In this document: positions 1 to 5,630 of the stretch, in pieces
Layout: each line of letters opens with the position of its first letter
Numbering within the stretch: position 1 is the first letter of the stretch
Assembly: GCA_017964055.1 (NCBI GenBank)
Contig: JAGCSS010000370.1
Span: forward strand, 1 to 7,632
DNA length: 7,632 nt
Origin: Lachnospiraceae bacterium
Lineage (GTDB): Bacteria; Bacillota; Clostridia; Lachnospirales; Lachnospiraceae
Direction: 5' to 3'
Made by a program: the position numbers and the translations under genes
Notes under the pieces: generated by a model
Told to the model about the DNA's origin: nothing
The model's database searches: none
What the model saw: only the letters and a program-made list of their open reading frames with translations

Positions 1-7
1 GTAAGAA

Positions 8-751
8 ATGAGCAGGTTATTTAATCCGGACAACGGATTCTTCACATTTATCAACAAGGCGATCGACACATTCTGGCTTGGCTTTTTATGGGCGCTGATT
101 AGCCTGGGACTGGTGGTGGCGGCCATCTTTATCGGCAGCGATCCGATATTTTACGCAGCAATATTTATTTCCGCATTCCTTATCGGACCGGCCAGCACCG
201 CACTCTATTACGCGACTGTTAAGGTTACGCGCAGGAGCAGGAGCTACGCCACAAAGGAGTTTTTCCGTTCCTTCAAGCTGAATTTCAGGGTCGCTTCTAT
301 CATGTCGTTTATCTACAGCCTTTTTGCGTATCTGATGTACATCGATATCCAGTACGCGAATGCCCTGATCAACGACGGCAAATCTTTCGGCAACGTTATG
401 TTCGCGGTATTCGTGGCGGGCTGTGTTTTTGCGGGTGTCTCGCTCGCATGGGCGTTCCCGGTGCTTTCCCGTTTCACGGTCAGCTTAAGCGGTCTGTTCA
501 GGAACGCGATCCTCATCGCGACTAAGCATCTCGTTAGATCGATCATCCTGCTGTTCATCTGGGCGGTTGTGGGTGTTCTCATTTATATCTTTAATCAGTT
601 CCTGCTTTACATGATCATTCTGGTGCCGCTGATACCGGGACTTCTCTCACTGGTGAGGTCCTTTATCATCGAGCCTGTCCTTAAAAAATATACCCAGGAG
701 TCCGAGGGGACTCCCGAAGAGACCGGTGTGGACGAGTGGTACCGTGAGTGA
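8..751 (+). CDS. YesL/DUF624-family integral membrane protein
   Basis: This 247-residue protein opens with MSRLFNPDNGFF, which closely resembles the usual start of DUF624 (YesL-like) proteins and supports the ATG at 8; only 7 bases lie upstream, so its ribosome binding site cannot be judged. Hydrophobic segments at about residues 22-42, 46-70, 96-114, 128-150, 176-195 and 197-218 suggest five or six membrane spans. A basic loop follows (VKVTRRSRSY, about 71-80), then the family-like stretch FFRSFKLNFR (85-94). The C-terminus is acidic and hydrophilic (about 230-247). In Firmicutes this family is often found beside carbohydrate transport and degradation genes, but its biochemical role is not established, so I assign none. 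It ends in TGA 36 bp before glgB, close enough for co-transcription. The family call is from motif and topology recognition, not a search. Confidence 0.87.
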   Translation: MSRLFNPDNGFFTFINKAIDTFWLGFLWALISLGLVVAAIFIGSDPIFYAAIFISAFLIGPASTALYYATVKVTRRSRSYATKEFFRSFKLNFRVASIMSFIYSLFAYLMYIDIQYANALINDGKSFGNVMFAVFVAGCVFAGVSLAWAFPVLSRFTVSLSGLFRNAILIATKHLVRSIILLFIWAVVGVLIYIFNQFLLYMIILVPLIPGLLSLVRSFIIEPVLKKYTQESEGTPEETGVDEWYRE

Positions 752-787
752 GGCGTAACTTAACTTTCTACTTCAGGAGGAAGACAT

Positions 788-2038
788 ATGGTCGAGGAAG
801 GAAATGCTTTGTATGAGCTTATGAACTGGGGAGCCATGGAAGCGATCGTTTATTCGGAACACGACGATCCGCACACCTGGCTCGGCGGACATGTAACCCA
901 CAAGGGTGTGCTGTACAATACCTTTCAGCCAACCGCGAGATCGGTTTCGGTAAAGATCAAAAACAAGTATTACCGTATGGAGAGCGTGGATGAGCAGGGC
1001 AATTTCTCGGTGCTCGTGCCCGGGGATACCGTTCAGTCCTACAAGCTTGCCATTACATATGATGACGGGACCACGACCGAGGTTTACGATCCCTATTCTT
1101 TTGCGCCGCTTATCGGTCCCGAGGACGAGGACCGTTTCATCCGCGGCATACATTACGAGATATATGAAAAGCTCGGCGCGCACGTTAAGACCGTTAAGGG
1201 CGTAAAGGGCACATATTTCGCCGTATGGGCGCCCAATGCCCAGCGCGTCAGCGTAGTCGGCGGCTTCAATCTCTGGGACGGCAGAAGGAACCCCATGAGA
1301 AAGCTGCGAGCGGCAGGCATTTTCGAGCTGTTCGTGCCCGGAGTCGGTGAGAACGAGCTCTATAAATTCGAGATCAAGTGCACCGGCGGCCTGACTTATC
1401 TTAAGTCGGACCCTTACGAGTTCTTCGGCGAGATGCGCCCGAATACCGCATCGATCGTACGCAGTCTTGATTACGACTGGACCGACAGCGAGTGGCTGAA
1501 GGCCCGCAAAAAGATCGATACCGCGTCGATGGCCATGTCTGTATATGAGGTTCATCTCGGATCGTGGCAGCGCAGGGGTGACGGCGACAACGATTACTAC
1601 AATTACCGCGAGATCGCGCCCATGCTCGCTAAATATGTCAAAAAGCAGGGCTATACCCATATCGAGCTGATGCCTATCATGGAGCATCCCTTCGACGGTT
1701 CGTGGGGATATCAGGTAACGGGCTATTATGCGCCCACCTCGCGATACGGTACGCCTCAGGACTTCATGTTCTTCATGGATTACATGCATAAGCAGGGGAT
1801 CGGCGTTATCCTTGACTGGGTACCCGCTCATTTCCCGAGAGATGCTTTCGCTCTTGCGACCTTTGACGGAACCTGCCTCTACGAGCATCCCGACAAGAGG
1901 CTCGGTGAGCATCCCGACTGGGGCACCCTGATCTTTAATTTCGGACGTCCCGAGGTTACGAATTTCCTCATTGCCAACGCTCTTTTCTGGGTAGAGAAGT
2001 ATCACGCCGACGGTATCAGAATGGACGCCGTGGCATAG
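788..2038 (+). CDS. glgB: Glycogen branching enzyme, N-terminal part up to in-frame amber
   Basis: This 416-residue product carries the N-terminal half of GlgB. The start is well supported: AGGAGG at 775-780 lies 7 bases before the ATG. Visible GlgB hallmarks include the CBM48 stretch GTYFAVWAPNAQRVSVVG (141-158), YEVHLGSW (253-260), ELMPIMEHPFDGSWGYQ (293-309), the DWVPAHFP loop (343-350), FDGTCLYEH (359-367) and DGIRMDAVA (408-416), which contains the nucleophile Asp413. Translation then meets TAG, where E. coli GlgB has Ser409. Alone this piece lacks about half of the GH13 barrel and the Glu and Asp partners, so it should not branch glucans and may not fold stably. Its two carbohydrate-binding-type N-terminal domains are complete. 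The annotation as GlgB is near certain; the boundary is set only by the TAG. Confidence 0.85.
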   Translation: MVEEGNALYELMNWGAMEAIVYSEHDDPHTWLGGHVTHKGVLYNTFQPTARSVSVKIKNKYYRMESVDEQGNFSVLVPGDTVQSYKLAITYDDGTTTEVYDPYSFAPLIGPEDEDRFIRGIHYEIYEKLGAHVKTVKGVKGTYFAVWAPNAQRVSVVGGFNLWDGRRNPMRKLRAAGIFELFVPGVGENELYKFEIKCTGGLTYLKSDPYEFFGEMRPNTASIVRSLDYDWTDSEWLKARKKIDTASMAMSVYEVHLGSWQRRGDGDNDYYNYREIAPMLAKYVKKQGYTHIELMPIMEHPFDGSWGYQVTGYYAPTSRYGTPQDFMFFMDYMHKQGIGVILDWVPAHFPRDAFALATFDGTCLYEHPDKRLGEHPDWGTLIFNFGRPEVTNFLIANALFWVEKYHADGIRMDAVA

Positions 2039-3163
2039 ATGCTCTATCTCGATTACGGCCGCAAAGCCGGAGAGTGGGTCGCGAACAAGTACGGCGGAAA
2101 CGAGAACCTCGAAGCGATCGAGCTCTTAAAGCATCTTAATTCCATTTTCCACAAAAAGGAAAAAGGCGCTCTGATCATTGCAGAGGAGTCTACCGCGTGG
2201 GCCAATATCACGAAGACCGTCGAGGAAGGCGGACTCGGATTCGACTTAAAATGGAACATGGGCTGGATGAACGATTTCACGTCCGACATGAAGAAGGATC
2301 CTCTCTTCAGAAAGGGCGCGCACGGACAGCTCACGTTCAGCATGATGTACGCATACAGCGAGAATTTCGTTCTGGTGCTCTCGCACGATGAGGTTGTTCA
2401 CGGCAAATGCTCGATGCTCGAGAAGATGCCCGGATACCGCGTGGACAAGTTCGCAAACTTAAGGGCCGCATACGGCTTTATGATGGGTCACCCCGGAAAG
2501 AAGCTGCTGTTCATGGGACAGGAGTTCGGACAGGAGAGAGAGTGGAGCGAGAACAGGTCTCTCGACTGGGGCGAGCTCGAGGACGAGCTGCATCTTAAGA
2601 TGCAGAAGTTCTCGGCGAAGATCAACGCGATGTACACGGATTACCCCGCGTTCACCAAACTCGACTGCAGCCCCGAGGGCTTCCGCTGGATGAGCTGCGA
2701 GGACGCGGATCACAGCATAGTCAGCTTTATCAGATCGGACGGCGATCTTAAGGATACACTGCTGTTTGTATTCAATTTCACGCCGGTTTATTATGAGCAG
2801 TTTATGCAGGCGGTTCCTTTCGCGGGTGAGTACAAGGAGATACTCAACAGCGACTCGACCACCTACGGCGGAGGAGGCAGGATCAATTCCAAGGCAAAGC
2901 TTTCGAAGCCCGAGCCTCACGACGGTCAGGACAATTCGATCATCATGAAGCTGCCGCCTCTGTCATGCGTTATCTTCAGCTGCACACCCGAAGCGGCTAA
3001 AGATGAGAAGACACCTGCAAAGAAAACCGCAGCCAAGGCAGTTAAGGCTCCCGCAAAGAAGCCTGCGGTCAAGGCAGTAAAGGCACCTACAAAGAAGCCT
3101 GCGGCCAAGGCAGTAAAGCCGGCAGAAAAGAAAGCGCCCGCAAAGAAGGCTGCAAAGAAATGA
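2039..3163 (+). CDS. glgB: Glycogen branching enzyme, C-terminal part with H1-like Lys/Ala/Pro tail
   Basis: This is the in-frame continuation of glgB, starting at the ATG directly after the TAG (TAGATG). The Met is the residue normally following Ser in the family motif DAVASM, so the apparent start codon is probably a coincidence of conservation and not a selected restart. There is no convincing Shine-Dalgarno sequence just upstream; only termination-reinitiation could start here. It carries MLYLDYGRKAGEW, GGNENLEAIE, IIAEEST (predicted general acid/base Glu, full-length position 466), SHDEVVHG (Asp534), the conserved FMGQEFGQEREW segment and a C-terminal beta domain ending near LPPLSCVIFS. 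After that comes a 58-residue tail with 20 Lys, rich in Ala and Pro, unlike a usual GlgB end. It stops with TGA and a hairpin follows at once. Confidence 0.8.
   Translation: MLYLDYGRKAGEWVANKYGGNENLEAIELLKHLNSIFHKKEKGALIIAEESTAWANITKTVEEGGLGFDLKWNMGWMNDFTSDMKKDPLFRKGAHGQLTFSMMYAYSENFVLVLSHDEVVHGKCSMLEKMPGYRVDKFANLRAAYGFMMGHPGKKLLFMGQEFGQEREWSENRSLDWGELEDELHLKMQKFSAKINAMYTDYPAFTKLDCSPEGFRWMSCEDADHSIVSFIRSDGDLKDTLLFVFNFTPVYYEQFMQAVPFAGEYKEILNSDSTTYGGGGRINSKAKLSKPEPHDGQDNSIIMKLPPLSCVIFSCTPEAAKDEKTPAKKTAAKAVKAPAKKPAVKAVKAPTKKPAAKAVKPAEKKAPAKKAAKK
3014..3121 (+). repeat. Three tandem 36-bp repeats encoding an H1-like tail
   Basis: Three back-to-back 36-bp units (3014-3049, 3050-3085, 3086-3121) each encode 12 residues of the pattern P-A/T-K-K-T/P-A-A/V-K-A-V-K-A/P. 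The second and third are the most alike at DNA level, sharing the exact run AAAGAAGCCTGCGG. A degenerate Lys/Ala/Pro remainder (AEKKAPAKKAAKK) runs to the stop. The composition resembles bacterial histone-H1-like tails (AAKKP-type), which are disordered and bind nucleic acid or other polyanions. The in-frame period suggests growth by unequal recombination or slippage, so copy number may differ among strains. Confidence 0.9.
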
Positions 3164-3204
3164 TATCCGGGACTCCGCTGCATTTGCAGCGGGGTCTGCG
3201 ATAT
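3163..3204 (+). terminator. Strong hairpin after glgB; possible terminator or attenuator
   Basis: Arms 3171-3181 (GACTCCGCTGC) and 3186-3196 (GCAGCGGGGTC) form an 11-bp stem with one G-T wobble and a tetraloop ATTT. An outer 5-bp stem, ATATC (3163-3167) with GATAT (3200-3204), extends it across a 3x3 internal loop. The hairpin begins within the glgB stop codon region and ends 37 bases before glnN. It lacks a 3' T-run, so it is not a canonical intrinsic terminator. It may be a weak terminator, a processing site or a 3'-end stabiliser that lets glgB and glnN messages differ in level. Confidence 0.6.
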
Positions 3205-3241
3205 AGATTAAGGAAAGGGAAAGCAAGTAAAGATTACATTT

Positions 3242-5350
3242 ATGGAGAGAGAGTTAACAGAGTACTTCGGGGAGTATACCTTCAATGAGGCGACCATGAA
3301 AAAGTACCTCTCGGGCGAGGTATATGCCGCATTGAAGCGTACGATCGAGTCCGGGGACGAGCTGAGTCCCGAGGATGCCGAGGCCGTTGCCACCGCTATG
3401 AAAAACTGGGCGATCGAGCGCGGTGCCACACATTTCACGCACTGGTTCCAGCCCATGACCGGTGTTACAGCCGAGAAGCATGATTCGTTCATCAGCCCTG
3501 TTGGGGACGGCAGCATTATCATGGAGTTCTCGGGAAAGGAGCTGATAAAGGGCGAGTCCGATGCCTCGAGCTTTCCGTCGGGAGGACTCAGAGCCACCTT
3601 CGAGGCCAGAGGCTATACAGCATGGGACTGCACGTCACCCGCGTTCCTGCGTAAGAGCGAGTCCGGCGTGACTCTCTGCATACCGACCGCGTTCTGCTCT
3701 TATACGGGCGAGGCCCTGGATAAAAAGACGCCTCTGCTGCGCTCGATGGAAGCGATAAACAGGCAGGCTGTCCGCATTCTCCACCTGTTCGGCAAAAAGG
3801 ACGTACAGCATGTGGATGTATGCGTCGGCGCGGAGCAGGAGTATTTCCTGATCGACCGCAGCAAATATCTGCAGAGGGACGATCTGATCTACAGCGGCAG
3901 GACTCTGTTCGGCGCTATGCCGCCCAAGGGTCAGGAGATGGACGATCATTATTTCGGAGCCATCAAGGAGCGCATTTCCGCGTTCATGAGCGAGCTCGAC
4001 GTGGAGCTCTGGAAACTCGGCATATTGGCCAAAACAGAGCATAACGAGGCAGCTCCGGCGCAGCATGAGCTTGCACCGATCTACAGCACTGTCAATATCG
4101 AGACCGACCATAACCAGCTGGTTATGGAGACCATGAAGAAGATAGCGGCCAGACACGGCCTGACCTGTCTGCTCCACGAAAAACCTTTTGCGGGCGTGAA
4201 CGGCTCCGGTAAGCACAACAACTGGTCACTGGTAACGGATACGGGCGAAAACCTCATGAAGCCCGGCAAGAATCCTCACGAGAACCTGCAGTTCCTGCTG
4301 ATCACCGCAGCGGTCATCAAAGCGGTCGATGAGCATGCCGAGCTGCTCCGCATGGCAGCCTCATGTCCCGGCAATGACCAGCGTCTGGGCGCTTCCGAGG
4401 CGCCTCCCGCCATCGTTTCGATATTTCTCGGGGCACAGCTTGAGGACATTTACGAGCAGTTCGCAGCAAACGGCAGGGCCGTAAGCTCCAAAAAGCGTGA
4501 GAACCTCAGCATGGGCGTTAACTCGATCCCCGCTATCAAAAAGGACGTTACCGACCGCAACCGTACCTCGACCTTCGCCTTCACCGGCAATAAGTTCGAG
4601 CTGCGTATGGTAGGCTCTTCGATGTCCATCGCGGATCCCAACACCGTGCTCAACACGATCGTGGCCGACGCGCTCGGCGAGATGGCTGACGAGCTCGAGA
4701 GATCGACCGATTTTGAAAATGATGTATGCGCACTGATCAGCAAAACGATCAGGGAGCACAGGCGCGTGATCTTTGCGGGCGACGGCTATGCAAACGAGTG
4801 GGTCGAAGAGGCCAAAAAGCGCGGACTTCCGAACAAGGAGAGCTTTGTCGACGCGATCGAGGCACTGAAATTCGACAACACCGTGCGTGTATTCGAAAAG
4901 TATAAGGTACTCAGCCGCACGGAGCTCGAGTCCCGCGCGGAGATCAATTACGAGATCTACGCAAAGACCATCAATATTGAGGCCAGGACCATGGCGGAGA
5001 TGGCTTCGCGTAAGTTCCTTCCCGCGACGATCCGCTACATCAGGCGTCTCGGCGAGGCTATAAACGAGGTTAATCAGGCCGTCGGTTCCGAGTATTCGGC
5101 TACCGAGGCAGAGATATTAAAGGAGTGCTCGCAGCACTTAAGCGACGCGAACGCAGCCTACAAGAGACTCGTTGAGCAGATCGCGGCCGCTGCGGACATA
5201 TCCGATACCTGCGAGAAAGCGATGTATTTCCGCAAGACGGTGGTTAAAACAATGGAGGAGCTGCGTGCTCCCATCGATGCCCTCGAACTGATCGTGGACG
5301 ACCGCCTGTGGCCCGTTCCGACCTACGGAGAGCTGATATTCGAAGTGTGA
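3242..5350 (+). CDS. glnN: Type III glutamine synthetase
   Basis: A 702-residue protein of normal GSIII length. GSIII makes glutamine from glutamate, ammonium and ATP in the cytoplasm as a large double-ring oligomer. Family marks include the N-terminal [40 protein letters not shown] (61-80), the metal-site stretch [10 protein letters not shown] (196-205), [18 protein letters not shown] (268-285), the nucleotide/substrate loop [11 protein letters not shown] (320-330), and [16 protein letters not shown] (440-455). No key block is missing and there is no internal stop or frameshift. The start at 3242 fits the family alignment, but the nearest strong purine tract (AGGAAAGGG, 3211-3219) is 22 bases upstream, so initiation may rely on a weak site. 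The gene lies 78 bp after glgB on the same strand and ends in TGA. GSIII genes commonly respond to nitrogen status, but no operator was recognised here. Confidence 0.97.
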   Translation: MERELTEYFGEYTFNEATMKKYLSGEVYAALKRTIESGDELSPEDAEAVATAMKNWAIERGATHFTHWFQPMTGVTAEKHDSFISPVGDGSIIMEFSGKELIKGESDASSFPSGGLRATFEARGYTAWDCTSPAFLRKSESGVTLCIPTAFCSYTGEALDKKTPLLRSMEAINRQAVRILHLFGKKDVQHVDVCVGAEQEYFLIDRSKYLQRDDLIYSGRTLFGAMPPKGQEMDDHYFGAIKERISAFMSELDVELWKLGILAKTEHNEAAPAQHELAPIYSTVNIETDHNQLVMETMKKIAARHGLTCLLHEKPFAGVNGSGKHNNWSLVTDTGENLMKPGKNPHENLQFLLITAAVIKAVDEHAELLRMAASCPGNDQRLGASEAPPAIVSIFLGAQLEDIYEQFAANGRAVSSKKRENLSMGVNSIPAIKKDVTDRNRTSTFAFTGNKFELRMVGSSMSIADPNTVLNTIVADALGEMADELERSTDFENDVCALISKTIREHRRVIFAGDGYANEWVEEAKKRGLPNKESFVDAIEALKFDNTVRVFEKYKVLSRTELESRAEINYEIYAKTINIEARTMAEMASRKFLPATIRYIRRLGEAINEVNQAVGSEYSATEAEILKECSQHLSDANAAYKRLVEQIAAAADISDTCEKAMYFRKTVVKTMEELRAPIDALELIVDDRLWPVPTYGELIFEV

Positions 5351-5362
5351 TATTGGATCAAT

Positions 5363-5380
5363 AAGACATGTTAAGACATG
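5363..5380 (+). repeat. Short direct repeat AAGACATG x2
   Basis: The octamer AAGACATG occurs at 5363-5370 and again at 5373-5380, a 10-bp period, directly at the left edge of the large palindrome. The second copy supplies the outer left arm (AAGAC) of that palindrome. It could be a remnant of an insertion-generated duplication or of slippage; the sequence alone does not decide. Confidence 0.7.
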
Positions 5381-5436
5381 GGGACGGTTCTTTTGTCTGC
5401 GGACCACAGCAGACAAAAGAACCGTCCCCGCGTCTT
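5373..5436. repeat. Perfect 21-bp palindrome, REP-like element
   Basis: Arms 5380-5400 and 5409-5429 are perfect reverse complements over 21 bp with an 8-base loop (GGACCACA). The left arm starts GGGGACGGTTCTTTTGTC. After a 2x2 mismatch, AAGAC (5373-5377) and GTCTT (5432-5436) add five more pairs. From memory, the motif GGGGACGGTTCTTTTGTC recurs as a dispersed intergenic palindrome in many Clostridia and related genomes, in the manner of REP elements mobilised by IS200-type (RAYT) transposases; I cannot verify that here. No transposase lies in the window. It sits 29 bases after the glnN stop, would fold very stably in RNA and could protect or end that transcript, although no T-run follows it. 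Confidence 0.85.
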
Positions 5437-5491
5437 CTATGCTATTTCGAAAATGATAAGCGGATAGCAAAATGCGGGTAGCGGCGGATGC

Positions 5492-5570
5492 GCGCGCAAG
5501 ACTAAGATGATATTGTGAGAATGTATGCCCGGGGTAGGGGGGTGCTCCGGAGAAAAGAAGTCTTGTGCGC
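5492..5570 (+). promoter_or_regulatory. Candidate structured 5' leader of the esterase-GH43 gene
   Basis: GCGCGCAAGACT (5492-5503) pairs with AGTCTTGTGCGC (5559-5570) over 12 bp with one G-T wobble, closing a 55-base interior. Inside it, CCGGGG (5529-5534) pairs with CTCCGG (5545-5550, one wobble), leaving a G-rich loop TAGGGGGGTG. This nested arrangement, 60 bases before the start codon of a sugar-catabolic gene, looks like a folded leader or ncRNA. I do not recognise it as any known riboswitch class. A DNA-level operator pair is an alternative. The remaining bases of the gap (5437-5491 and 5571-5594) show no convincing promoter boxes. Confidence 0.4.
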
Positions 5571-5594
5571 CAGTCGCGTGCAGGGCGAGGAATC

Positions 5595-5625
5595 AGCTGC
5601 GGCAATACCGCAGCTAAAAAGGAGG
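5595..5625 (+). promoter_or_regulatory. Hairpin abutting the ribosome binding site of the fusion gene
   Basis: AGCTGCGG (5595-5602) and CCGCAGCT (5608-5615) form a perfect 8-bp stem with loop CAATA. It is followed by AAAAAGGAGG (5616-5625), a strong Shine-Dalgarno sequence 5 bases before the ATG at 5631. As drawn the hairpin leaves the Shine-Dalgarno open, so it may act as a standby or stability element, or as one half of a switch with the upstream leader. It is not a + strand terminator because A, not T, residues follow. Confidence 0.55.
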
Positions 5626-5630
5626 AAGGT

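Larger units (their letters stand above)
788..3163 (+). pseudogene. glgB: glgB locus, 1,4-alpha-glucan branching enzyme, interrupted by in-frame TAG
   Basis: Read through the TAG at 2036-2038, this frame gives 791 positions with the full architecture of a GH13 branching enzyme (EC 2.4.1.18), which cuts alpha-1,4 glucan chains and re-attaches them as alpha-1,6 branches during glycogen synthesis. The order is an N1 beta domain (about 20-115), CBM48 (about 130-215), GH13 catalytic barrel (about 250-650), C-terminal beta domain to about 733, then a 58-residue Lys-rich tail. The predicted catalytic residues are Asp413, Glu466 (IIAEEST) and Asp534 (SHDEVVHG). The amber is codon 417, between Asp413 and Glu466, so no single half contains the active site. 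The flanking protein is otherwise well conserved, with no frameshift or other stop, so this is a very recent mutation, a sequencing error, or a suppressed codon. If the TAG is real and not suppressed, the locus is a pseudogene. Confidence 0.6.

Noticed and set aside
773..2005. Long 410-codon open frame on the minus strand opposite glgB
   Set aside because: It mirrors the glgB N-terminal half codon for codon, shows no recognisable family motif, and such antisense frames are expected from GC-biased third positions.
3014..3160. CRISPR-like or minisatellite array
   Set aside because: The repeats are contiguous, in frame and without spacers; they encode the protein tail of GlgB.
5380..5429. Classical intrinsic terminator of glnN
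   Set aside because: The stem is long enough but no T-run follows on either strand, and perfect 21-bp arms fit a REP-like element better; a 3'-stabilising effect remains possible.
5492..5570. tRNA, SRP RNA or a named riboswitch
   Set aside because: No cloverleaf, anticodon arm, SRP tetraloop region or conserved core of a riboswitch class known to me could be found.
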